Shown in pieces: positions 30,147 to 37,655 of a stretch of DNA of 40,754 nucleotides (positions are counted from its first letter, which is position 1; the number at the start of each line of letters is the position of its first letter). Source of the stretch: Candidatus Pacearchaeota archaeon (GTDB lineage: Archaea; Nanobdellota; Nanobdellia; UBA10117; JAFCGI01); contig JAFCGI010000011.1 of NCBI GenBank assembly GCA_017608235.1, positions 1-40,754 on the forward strand. Direction: 5' to 3'. Both the position numbers and the translations under genes were made by a program. The notes beneath the pieces are model-generated. The model had not been told where the DNA came from. It was given only the letters and a program-made list of their open reading frames with translations, and ran no database searches.

Positions 30147-32254
30147 TTTTCCCTCTTGATATCAATGTATCCATCTTTCAATGATATTTGAACTTTGCTA
30201 TCTTTTAATGTATCTAAATCATCATGAGGCACTCCAATGACAGGCAAATCATAATCTGATAAAATAGTAAAAAGATGGGAGCCTGGCCTAACATTATCGG
30301 GAACTAGAACAACACTTGTTTTCTCTGGAATTTCTATTGTTTGATCAACAGAATCTACAACGTATCCGTTTTCTCCTATTGAGACATATATTCCTTCTTG
30401 AGGGAGTGAACCAAATATGAGTTGAGGTTTTTTCTCATATGTTCTATTTATGTTAGATTCTAGATCTGATTCAAAAATTGGGTCTGATAATAATTTTCTA
30501 CCTTTTATCTTCTTTCTTAATTCTATCCTGTACATTGCTAAGCGAGATTTATCAACTAAATGGTGAAGTTCGTCAAATTCTAAATAAAATATATCTTCAC
30601 CAAACTCACTTAATTTACCTGTTTGTTCATAAAGTTGTTTTAAATAATCATAGTCTCTAAATAAAGTAAACTTTACTTTCTCTCTATATTCTAAAACTTC
30701 TCTTGTTTTATATATGAGTTCAGCAAGAGTTTTATCAGGAATATTTCGTCCCTTTTTGAAATGACGTTTAGGCGGAAAACCTCTTGGTTGAGATAATTCA
30801 AAACTACCCAAATATCTAAATTCTTCTCTTTCTGACAACTCAAATGAACCAATGCTTTCATCATAAACTATTGCATCTCGTAGTTGTTCAGGAGATTTTG
30901 TTTCAAATGAACTATTTAATTTATTAAAAATTATTGATTTATCTTCTTCTAACTTTTCTAAATAAACTCGAACATCTTCCAAAGCAAAAAATGCCAAACG
31001 AGCAGCTTTAACATATTCTCTTGCACTACCTAACCTAATGTTATCAGTTATTGCAGTTATTTCATCCAAACATTCTTCAAGAGAAATATACTTTTTTGCA
31101 TATCTTTTGACAGGTGGTTCATTAGGGATTTGTAAATCTTCGATTGCTTTTCTGTTACGTTCTGCTAACTTCCTAAATGGAATTGGATCCAATCCAACCC
31201 TTTCTGCTTGGTCAGGAAACTGTATATATAGGCGAAGTTCTGGATAATTCAATAAATCTGGATCTCCTCTAACAATAGGAAGATAAGCTTCATTAATAAC
31301 GCGGAGTAAATCTTCTTCTTCTATCCCCTTAGGTCTAAATTGAAGTGCATCACCTGCAAAATTATAGTACACTTTTCCATTAAGCATAGTAACCCATGGA
31401 AATATCTCAGTTCCTATATCATAACCAAGTTCATTTCTGCCTAATTGAACAGCTCCTAGAATATCCTTACCATTTCCTGAGAAAATGTAGTTAAATGTTG
31501 ATGTGCTTAATTGTGTAGCCTTCTTATTGGCTAAAATCTCTCTGTAATTTCCAACACCAAGAACAATCTCTTCAAGCCCTTTATCTTTAATGTGTTTTGT
31601 TTGCCTATCTAATCTTCTTATCTCATGTTCACGAAGAGCAGATTCAGTTGGATTTGGTAGGGGCCTTGCTTGCAAAAATGTTACTTTACCATCTAATATT
31701 GCAAATTCTATATCCATTGGAATTCCAAAGTAAGTTTCAACTTCTCTTGATTTAGTATTAATTTTTCTAATTATCTCTGGATTTATGGGCTGCCCTTTTA
31801 TAACAGATTTTCCATTTGAAAGCATTATTTCTATCTCAGATTCTTCTCCTCTTACAATTTGTTGAACAAAATTATTTTTACCACCAGAAATGACACAATA
31901 TCCATTGAGATTTGAATAAACTACTCCAGAAAATTCCATATCAGAACTTAAATCAGGTTGTATAACAACATTCCCTTCACTGTAATGTGAACTAACTTCT
32001 TGAATAGCAGTCTCTAAATTGTCTCTGCGTATTCCTTTCAATGTTATAAATTTACCTGCAGAGGTTTTAGTATGACCATCTTCTCCATCTGCACTACTAC
32101 GCACTATATATAATCTGCTATTTTGTAAATTAGGAACATCTTTTGGATAAAATGTTTCGGGAATCTCAAATCCCCCTTGAAGAAGCAAATCTAAATGAAG
32201 TCCTTTTCCCCCTAAATTTTGTAAGCTGTCTCTATTGATGCCACCGACAACCAC
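30143..32254 (-). CDS. PEP-synthase/PPDK-family phosphotransferase-like protein, 703 aa
   Basis: LGGKGLHLDLLLQGGFEIP and YIVRSSADGEDGHTKTSAG match the ATP-grasp domain of PEP synthase and rifampicin phosphotransferase; FAILDGKVTFLQARPLP ends it. The C-terminus has RPGSHLFTILSDYDLPVIGV, the swivelling phosphohistidine domain with its His. The PEP-binding barrel of true PEP synthase is missing; a helical middle region of about 400 residues replaces it, as in drug-modifying relatives. The GTG at 32254 is the first in-frame start; a promoter-proximal ATG at 32273 is in another frame, so the start is uncertain. Confidence 0.75.
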   Translation of the reverse strand: MVVGGINRDSLQNLGGKGLHLDLLLQGGFEIPETFYPKDVPNLQNSRLYIVRSSADGEDGHTKTSAGKFITLKGIRRDNLETAIQEVSSHYSEGNVVIQPDLSSDMEFSGVVYSNLNGYCVISGGKNNFVQQIVRGEESEIEIMLSNGKSVIKGQPINPEIIRKINTKSREVETYFGIPMDIEFAILDGKVTFLQARPLPNPTESALREHEIRRLDRQTKHIKDKGLEEIVLGVGNYREILANKKATQLSTSTFNYIFSGNGKDILGAVQLGRNELGYDIGTEIFPWVTMLNGKVYYNFAGDALQFRPKGIEEEDLLRVINEAYLPIVRGDPDLLNYPELRLYIQFPDQAERVGLDPIPFRKLAERNRKAIEDLQIPNEPPVKRYAKKYISLEECLDEITAITDNIRLGSAREYVKAARLAFFALEDVRVYLEKLEEDKSIIFNKLNSSFETKSPEQLRDAIVYDESIGSFELSEREEFRYLGSFELSQPRGFPPKRHFKKGRNIPDKTLAELIYKTREVLEYREKVKFTLFRDYDYLKQLYEQTGKLSEFGEDIFYLEFDELHHLVDKSRLAMYRIELRKKIKGRKLLSDPIFESDLESNINRTYEKKPQLIFGSLPQEGIYVSIGENGYVVDSVDQTIEIPEKTSVVLVPDNVRPGSHLFTILSDYDLPVIGVPHDDLDTLKDSKVQISLKDGYIDIKREK

Positions 32255-32359
32255 CTTGATTTGTTGATTTCATTGTAAATTCGATAAGACACTACAATTA
32301 TTTAAAACTTATGTCATAAATAGAAAGTTTTATAAATATTAGTCATATCTTAATTAGAT

Positions 32360-32995
32360 ATGTCACAAATAGAACTAAATTTCAGGCAATTTTTAAGTAA
32401 AAATCCCGAATTGGAAGTATGCTACCAAAAGGGACTTATTAATAGAAGATCTCTTGCAAGATATCTTATTACTCAGGGTATTGCAAAACCCAATCAGGTG
32501 GATGCAGTCATTGCAATGTTACGCAGATTTGAATTTAAAGAGAAAAAAGAACCAAAAGACTTGTTTTCAAAAATTAAAGTCAACATAAAAGATAAAATAG
32601 TCATTTTAGATTTCGAAAAAGAAAAAGAGCTAATCCAGAAATTAGAACAACTAATTGAAAAAACTAATTATGATCGGGGTGATACCCTTAAAATAGTTGT
32701 TGGTTCATGTTCAGTAAAAGTTTTCTTAGATGAAGAAAATGAAAAAAAAGTAAAAAACTTTGTTGAAAAGTTTAAACTTCAAAATAAGTTATCAGATATT
32801 TCTGAAATAAGTATTATATTTCCCGAAGATGCTATTAAAGAAAGAGGGATATTATCAACAATAACAAAAGAACTCGCCATTAATGATATTATTATTAGCG
32901 AACTTTTAACAGCAAGTCCAGAACTATTGATATATCTTAAAGAAGAGTTTGTGTTAAAAGCATACGATATTCTTAAAAGATTGCAGAAAACTTAA
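32360..32995 (+). CDS. ACT-domain regulator-like protein, 211 aa
   Basis: Residues 1-55 may form a helix-turn-helix (INRRSLARYLITQGIAKPNQ). Residues 150-208 show an ACT-like pattern, EDAIKERGILSTITKELA followed by SELLTASPELLIYL. ACT domains bind amino acids or similar ligands. It is divergent from the PEP-synthase-like gene across a 105-bp gap with opposed TATA boxes, so it may control that operon. TATA TTTATAAATATT (about 32330-32341) is about 26 bases before the ATG. Confidence 0.6.
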   Translation: MSQIELNFRQFLSKNPELEVCYQKGLINRRSLARYLITQGIAKPNQVDAVIAMLRRFEFKEKKEPKDLFSKIKVNIKDKIVILDFEKEKELIQKLEQLIEKTNYDRGDTLKIVVGSCSVKVFLDEENEKKVKNFVEKFKLQNKLSDISEISIIFPEDAIKERGILSTITKELAINDIIISELLTASPELLIYLKEEFVLKAYDILKRLQKT

Positions 32996-33109
32996 GACAG
33001 AACCCTCTTGAAAAAGGAGCATTACAGGAAACTCTGCAGTCATATTCTTTTTAAACATATTGCTTCTCATAGCAATATATTCTTTAGCAAATTTATCATA
33101 TTGAGACAT
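32954..33109 (-). pseudogene. Promoter-bearing gene fragment cut at the cassette 6 repeat arm
   Basis: A minus-strand frame starts MSQYDKFAKEYIAMRSN at 33109, with a TATA box (33130-33142) 26 bases upstream. The first 30 residues resemble the start of SAM methyltransferases, weakly. The sequence then runs into the repeat arm (32994-33005) and the opposite-strand ACT gene and stops after 51 residues. It looks like the 5' end of an older gene whose remainder was replaced by the bracketed payload. Confidence 0.5.
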
Positions 33110-33264
33110 AATAAATTGAATTATTAAGCCATATATAAATATTTACACCCCCCAAGTCTTTATGTTCTTTTTTGATGGCACTTCGTGCTTGATAAACGCC
33201 CTCTTTCTCAACTCACTCCGCTTACGCTCCGTGCCACGCTGCACTCTCGCCTACGGCTCGGGGT
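33110..33264. other. Cassette 6 tail, GC-rich pre-attC block
   Basis: No intact gene. From about 33205 the sequence (CTCCGTGCCACGCTGCACTCTCGCC) is close to the block before site A. Confidence 0.6.
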
Positions 33265-33356
33265 AATTAACAGGGCTTAAACGGAAAATGCCTCAGCTCG
33301 GCACGCTCCCAAATGCTCACTATGTTCGCAACTTCGTATACTAGCATATGTTCAAC
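33265..33356 (+). repeat. attC-like site F (end of cassette 6), degenerate
   Basis: AATTAAC opens and GTTCAAC closes. Left arm CAGGGCTTAAACGG and right arm ACTTCGTATACTAGCATAT pair poorly. Position, polarity and the shared upstream block support it, but it may be inactive. Confidence 0.6.
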
Positions 33357-33380
33357 GAAATAAATTTTTGGGTGCGGGCA

Positions 33381-33440
33381 GTCCTTCGGACAGATAGCCT
33401 TTTGCTTTGCAAAAGATATTTATTAGTTAAAGGGGAGTTC
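33381..33440 (+). repeat. Cassette-head two-hairpin module, copy in cassette 7
   Basis: GTCC-TTC-GGAC, AGATAG, hairpin CTTTTGCTTTGCAAAAG, ATTTATTAG, then the AAGGGGAGTTC arm. Compared with cassettes 2 and 5, both stems carry different bases but keep pairing. Confidence 0.8.
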
Positions 33441-33537
33441 TTGATTGATAGGGGAGTTCCTTAGTTCTGACGGACACCTACGCTTTTACTTCGTAAAAGA
33501 TAAATTTATATATGCATTTTTATTTATAACAGATATT

Positions 33538-34611
33538 ATGAAAACTAATCTGATAATTTTACTTTTATTAAGCATTCTTTTAGTTTCCCCATTAGTCTTA
33601 GCTCAGGAACAAGCTCAAACTGAAGAGCAGATAAAAATTTATTCAGGTTTTGATAGGTTTATTGATAATGTTAAAATGTTTTTCTCTTTTGGAGATAAAA
33701 AAGTAATGTTAGCATTAGATATTAGAGAGAAAGAATTAAACTCTGCCATTATAAATACAAAAAACGGAGAATTTAAAGAAGCAGAAAAAAATCTTGAAAG
33801 AGCAAAAGAAAATCTTCAATTTGTTCAAAATAAAATTTCAAAAGATATTGCTGAAGACGTAAAAACCAATATTGATAAAACAATTGATAAAATCAATGGA
33901 GAAAAAAATTTACCAGATGATTTTAAAACATATGTTTTACAAGAAGAAAAAACACAACTTACAGCGGAATTGCTTATTGAGATTGAAGGAAAAGAAGGAG
34001 GGGCATTGACAAGAGACCTAGTAAAAGATGGCAAAAGTGGAAAAAATAATATTGAAACAATTGTAAATGATGATGGTAGTGCTACAATTGATGCAGGAGT
34101 CATGGAAATTGAAGAAAAAATTGCAGATATTGTAGATAACCAGTTCAAAGAAATAACCGTTCAGAATAATACTGTTGAGATTGGAGAGATTGAAGTTAGT
34201 GTTGGTGTAGATCCAAATGCGACTCCAAAAACTCCGGCACCGAACGATGGTTCTATTTGCTGTAAAAAAATAATAAATGGAAAACCACAATACCATTGGG
34301 ATTATGAAGAAGTTTGTTTGAATCCAGAAAGTGTAAAAGGTAAAGTTGTATATAATGATTTTTGTCTTGCATTAGGAACAGCAATAGATAAAGAAGATGA
34401 TATAATAACTGAAGGTGTTCCTGAAGAATGTGCAAAACAAGGAGCATATGACAAAGAATCTTGTGGCGAAATTATGAAAAAACTGCCAGTTTGTTGTAAA
34501 CATCATATAGGGGGGGAAATAGAATATGAAATAAAATATGAATGGACCCCTGGAGATATTTGTGTCTCTCCTGATAGGGAAAGAGTTGATGATGATTTTT
34601 GTTTGGCTTAA
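33538..34611 (+). CDS. Secreted protein with duplicated C-terminal Cys motif (cassette 7), 357 aa
   Basis: MKTNLIILLLLSILLVSPLV is a signal peptide, cleaved near ALA/Q. TATA at 33505-33512 lies about 29 bases before this ATG, so the longer frame from 33445 is rejected. Residues 30-180 are helical and charged. Two copies of a Cys unit end the protein (ICCKKIINGKPQYHW...FCLALG and VCCKHHIGGEIEYEI...FCLA). Function unknown; probably extracellular. Confidence 0.7.
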   Translation: MKTNLIILLLLSILLVSPLVLAQEQAQTEEQIKIYSGFDRFIDNVKMFFSFGDKKVMLALDIREKELNSAIINTKNGEFKEAEKNLERAKENLQFVQNKISKDIAEDVKTNIDKTIDKINGEKNLPDDFKTYVLQEEKTQLTAELLIEIEGKEGGALTRDLVKDGKSGKNNIETIVNDDGSATIDAGVMEIEEKIADIVDNQFKEITVQNNTVEIGEIEVSVGVDPNATPKTPAPNDGSICCKKIINGKPQYHWDYEEVCLNPESVKGKVVYNDFCLALGTAIDKEDDIITEGVPEECAKQGAYDKESCGEIMKKLPVCCKHHIGGEIEYEIKYEWTPGDICVSPDRERVDDDFCLA

Positions 34612-34632
34612 AGTATTATAAATCTAAAAAAA

Positions 34633-35781
34633 TCAATTATACAGATTAAACCAAAAATTGGTACCAGATTGTATTGCCACATCTTTATAACAAGTTTGTT
34701 TTAATTTAATGTCATTTATCTGATTACAAGTTGAAATGTCTTGAGTAATATGTCCAGCAAAATCACCAAAACAATCATCCCAGTATTCTCCAGTAAGAGT
34801 TTTGCATATTGAAATATTCTTACTAGTCATAGCTCTGTCCCTAATACAATATTTAAGTGATTTTCCTTGTCCTTCACAAAAAGACATTGGTTGTTCAAAT
34901 AATGTTAAACAAGTAACATCATTCTTACAAAGAGAAACATCTTTATCTTTTTCAGCTAAACACGAATTTCTACTTTGAGAACCTGCAGGTAATTTATTAC
35001 AATGAGCTGTAGTTATTTTATCAGATTTACCTTCCCAATATAATGCATTTGCAAAAGACCAATAACATAATTCTCTGTCATTTTTATCATAATTAATACC
35101 ATCACAAACATTAATATCCCCACTAATCATTGCAAGTCCAAAATAACAATCATGTTTAGCTTCATTATCACTCATTTTTTTACAATAAGAAATATCTTTA
35201 TTTGCATGAGCTAAACAAAGATTTTTTTCATTTTTTGCTTCTATATCGTCTTCGTTATCTGCTATAATAAATTCACAAAATTCAGGATTATTATTTACAA
35301 CAGCAAAACAATAATCTCTGTCGCCAGGACTTAAATCTTTGGTTAAAGGAAGTTGTTTACAGATTTCATTTTGGATAGTATCTGGTAAATCTTTTTCCAG
35401 TTCAGATGCAAATCCATTTTTTTTATCATTATCATCTTTTATATCTTTTTCATCCTCAATGATGCACGTTCCACGATAAAAAGCCCATTCTTCACACTCA
35501 GACTTTTCTCCAGTTTCATCATCAATAAACACGCAATATCCCATCTGACTACCATCTGTGCCAGTTCTTATCTCTAAAATACCTTCCTGTTCCTCACAGT
35601 AAACTGAGGCAGGATTAGCCACTTGCACTTCTTCGATAGGTTCTTCATCAATTATATTGCCCTCCTGAACTTCCTGAGAATTATCCTGTGGCTTGGTGTC
35701 CTGAACCCTATACTTTTGTGAAACACATCCAAAAAACATTAGTGAAATCGTCAGAAATAATAATACAATGATTATTTTCAT
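34633..35781 (-). CDS. DUF333-containing lipoprotein with Cys repeats (cassette 7), 382 aa
   Basis: A signal peptide ends in a lipobox-like FFGC, so the mature protein is probably lipid-anchored. NPASVYCEEQEGILEIRTG and the following Cys residues match DUF333, a small domain of secreted, haemolysin-like or protease-inhibitor-like proteins. Residues 130-370 contain about ten repeats with paired Cys (patterns such as YCFAVV, FCEFI, LCLAHA, YCKKM). It is convergent with the other secreted protein of this cassette. Ends face to face, 21 bases apart. Confidence 0.7.
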   Translation of the reverse strand: MKIIIVLLFLTISLMFFGCVSQKYRVQDTKPQDNSQEVQEGNIIDEEPIEEVQVANPASVYCEEQEGILEIRTGTDGSQMGYCVFIDDETGEKSECEEWAFYRGTCIIEDEKDIKDDNDKKNGFASELEKDLPDTIQNEICKQLPLTKDLSPGDRDYCFAVVNNNPEFCEFIIADNEDDIEAKNEKNLCLAHANKDISYCKKMSDNEAKHDCYFGLAMISGDINVCDGINYDKNDRELCYWSFANALYWEGKSDKITTAHCNKLPAGSQSRNSCLAEKDKDVSLCKNDVTCLTLFEQPMSFCEGQGKSLKYCIRDRAMTSKNISICKTLTGEYWDDCFGDFAGHITQDISTCNQINDIKLKQTCYKDVAIQSGTNFWFNLYN

Positions 35782-36125
35782 ATTTTAACCTCTTTTTTAG
35801 GAAACAGCAAAACTACTATATAAATTCTTCTCAGAACACCACCGATTACTTGCTCTTGAAGGCTCACTATGTTTGCATTGATTGAACGGAACTCCCCTTG
35901 ATGCACTAACTAAATAGCCTTCGGCTTTAATATAACGAACTCCCCTTGGTGTATGTTCTTAAAGGCTCTTACGAGATAGATAAAACTGAACTCCCTCAGT
36001 GCTACGCACATATAGACTCACTACGTTCGAATTTATTGGAAATGGAAATTTTACTCTTCGGAATTTTTTTGCTTCGCAAAAAACCGTCTTGCAGACTATG
36101 GCTTGGTCTTCCTATCGTCAGACGT
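35782..36125. other. Cassette 7 tail with repeat arms and pre-attC block
   Basis: No gene. It holds the right arms of the cassette 7 repeats, a GTGC-TAC-GCAC-ATATAG hairpin at 35999-36015, and a block (36046-36110) nearly identical to 27464-27527 before site D. Confidence 0.65.
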
Positions 36126-36216
36126 GTATAACACCGCTTAAAAGGTAAAATTTCTTGCAGGAATTTTCCCAAAATTTCGGCTACGCCGAAACTTCTCTTA
36201 ATCGTATATGTTATGC
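36126..36216 (+). repeat. attC-like site G (last site, end of cassette 7)
   Basis: GTATAAC opens and GTTATGC closes. Hairpins AAATTTC-TTGCA-GGAATTT and TTTCGGC-TAC-GCCGAAA are inside. The inner arms are imperfect. Only about 90 bases separate it from the Rpo7 start codon, so the array ends at a core transcription and translation operon. Confidence 0.75.
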
Positions 36217-36307
36217 CAATACGACCTCAATTTAGCTGTTGCTAACTTTACCGCTTACTGATAAGTAAACTTTATAAAGGAAAGATTTGTTCTCTGCACT
36301 GATTAAT

Positions 36308-36898
36308 ATGTATTATAAGAGCCAAGTAGAAGGAGTTGCTCGAATATCACCAAGATTATTTGGAGCAAGCTTAAAAAAATCAGTATTAGCACAGCTAAAA
36401 CAAGATTTTGAAGGTAATATAGATAAAGAACTAGGCAGAGTAATATCAATATTAAATATAAATCAAATAGGTGAAGGAGTAATAATTCCCGGAGATGGAG
36501 CAGCTTATTATAAAACAAATTTCACAGTATTACATTATATTCCAGAAGTGCATGAAGTTGTTGAAGGAGATATAAAAGATATAGCAGGTTTTGGAGCATT
36601 CATAGATTTTGGTCCTTTTGAAGGATTAGTACATGTTTCTCAAACCATGGATGACTTTGTTTCATTTAGCAAGCAAGGTGCACTCACAGGAAAAGAATCT
36701 AAACACACTTTAAAAATAGGAGATAAAGTAATAGCAAGAATTGTAGCAGTAAGCTTTAGAGACATCCAAAATCCAAAAATTGGCTTAACAATGAGACAAC
36801 CATATCTTGGAAAGCCAGAATGGATTTTAGAACAAACTGCACAAGCAAAAAAACTAGCAAAAAAACAAGCTAAGAAGGAAGCAGGAACTAAGAAATAA
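36308..36898 (+). CDS. rpo7: DNA-directed RNA polymerase subunit Rpo7 (RpoE'), 196 aa
   Basis: The N-terminal RNP-like tip (MYYKSQVEGVARISPRLFG) and the S1/OB domain (VVEGDIKDIAGFGAFIDFGPFEGLVHVSQ) are diagnostic. With Rpo4, this subunit forms the polymerase stalk that binds emerging RNA. A basic Lys/Ala-rich tail of about 18 residues is added. TATA ACTTTATAAAG (36267-36277) precedes it; the ATG at 36308 is preferred over a TTG at 36287. It heads the operon with Spt4, S24e and S27ae. Confidence 0.95.
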   Translation: MYYKSQVEGVARISPRLFGASLKKSVLAQLKQDFEGNIDKELGRVISILNINQIGEGVIIPGDGAAYYKTNFTVLHYIPEVHEVVEGDIKDIAGFGAFIDFGPFEGLVHVSQTMDDFVSFSKQGALTGKESKHTLKIGDKVIARIVAVSFRDIQNPKIGLTMRQPYLGKPEWILEQTAQAKKLAKKQAKKEAGTKK

Positions 36899-36899
36899 G

Positions 36900-37082
36900 A
36901 TGGCAGTCAAAGCATGTAGTATTTGTAAACGATTACTAACCAAAGATACATGTCCAGTTTGTAACACTTCAAAATTAGTAGACAACTGGAAAGGAAAAGT
37001 TATCATATTAAATCCTGAAAAATCAGAAATAGCTAAAAAGTTAAAAATAAAAGAAGCAGGAGTTTATGCCCTAAGACTATAA
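36900..37082 (+). CDS. spt4: Transcription elongation factor Spt4, 60 aa
   Basis: CSICKRLL and CPVCNTSKL give the four zinc-ligating Cys, and SKLVDNWKGKVIILNP matches the Spt5-contact strand. Spt4 pairs with Spt5 to raise polymerase processivity. It begins one base after the rpo7 stop. Confidence 0.95.
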   Translation: MAVKACSICKRLLTKDTCPVCNTSKLVDNWKGKVIILNPEKSEIAKKLKIKEAGVYALRL

Positions 37083-37106
37083 CTAGAGATTAGAGAGAAA
37101 AGAAAA

Positions 37107-37649
37107 ATGGAACTTGAAATTATAAAAAAGACTGAAAATGATTTTCTAAGCAGAACAGAAGCTAAGTTCACTATAAAACATGAAGGCACCCCAACTCCTA
37201 GTTTAGAAGAAGCAAAAAAACTATTAGCTGCCAAACTTGGAGCAGACATAGAATTAATAATCATTCGTAAAATAAGTTCAGATTTTGGACTTGGCGCTAG
37301 CACTGGATTAGCACATATTTACACTTCTAAAGAAGCTTTAGAAAAATCAGAGCCAAAGCATTTCATAACTAGAAACACAGCTAGAAAGAAGAAAGAAGCT
37401 GCAGAAAAGCCTGCAGAAGCAACTCCAGCTACAGCAGCTGCCCCTACAGGAGAAGCAACTAAAGAAGGAGAATCAGTTAAAGAAGGAGAAGCTTCAGCTG
37501 AACAACCAGCCAAAGAAAAATCAGCTGAAGAAAAGAAAGAAGCACCTACAGCTGAAGAAAAGAAAGAAGCATCAGCAGAGAGCAAAGAAAAAGCAGAAGA
37601 AAAAAAGGAAGAACTAAAAGAAGAGAAAGCTGAGGAGAAAACTGAATAA
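37107..37649 (+). CDS. rps24e: Ribosomal protein S24e with long charged C-terminal extension, 180 aa
   Basis: The core (residues 1-95) contains LSRTEAKFTIKHEGTPTPS and HIYTSKEALEKSEPKHF, the S24e signature. Archaeal S24e is usually about 100 residues; here some 80 further residues of Ala/Glu/Lys-rich low complexity follow, with repeats such as AEEKKEA. The extension is likely disordered or a coiled coil. In many archaea a DUF359 gene lies between spt4 and rps24e; it is absent here. Confidence 0.92.
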   Translation: MELEIIKKTENDFLSRTEAKFTIKHEGTPTPSLEEAKKLLAAKLGADIELIIIRKISSDFGLGASTGLAHIYTSKEALEKSEPKHFITRNTARKKKEAAEKPAEATPATAAAPTGEATKEGESVKEGEASAEQPAKEKSAEEKKEAPTAEEKKEASAESKEKAEEKKEELKEEKAEEKTE

Positions 37650-37655
37650 AATAGG

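Larger units (their letters stand above)
29529..33005. repeat. Payload-bracketing inverted repeat, cassette 6 (12 bp, perfect)
   Basis: GGGTTCTGTCTT (29529-29540) and AAGACAGAACCC (32994-33005) are exact reverse complements and enclose three genes in both orientations. The right arm overlaps the last two bases of the ACT-gene stop. Confidence 0.9.
33430..35947. repeat. Payload-bracketing inverted repeats, cassette 7 (10-11 bp, multiple copies)
   Basis: Left copies AAGGGGAGTTC (33430-33440) and GGGGAGTTCC (33451-33460) face right copies GGAACTCCCC (35888-35897) and GAACTCCCCTT (35937-35947), with a partial GAACTCCCT at 35988. They enclose two convergent genes. Confidence 0.85.
18323..36216. 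mobile_element. Integron-like array: tyrosine recombinase, candidate attI and seven attC-ended cassettes
   Basis: The order is recombinase (minus), 12-bp inverted repeat plus GTTA core, then seven cassettes each closed by an attC-like site of the same polarity. Cassette limits from the G/TT cut rule of integrons are 19222-19895, 19896-25397, 25398-26871, 26872-27621, 27622-29454, 29455-33350 and 33351-36210. Cassette heads share a GTTAnnnTCAATT-like start. Payloads are defence and accessory genes in both orientations with their own promoters. The array sits between ppa plus IS and the rpo7 operon. Recombination activity itself is an inference. Confidence 0.85.

Noticed and set aside
19232-35947. 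Bracketing repeats read as ordinary transposon ends
   Set aside because: Arms differ between most cassettes, no transposase lies inside any pair, and no target-site duplications are evident.
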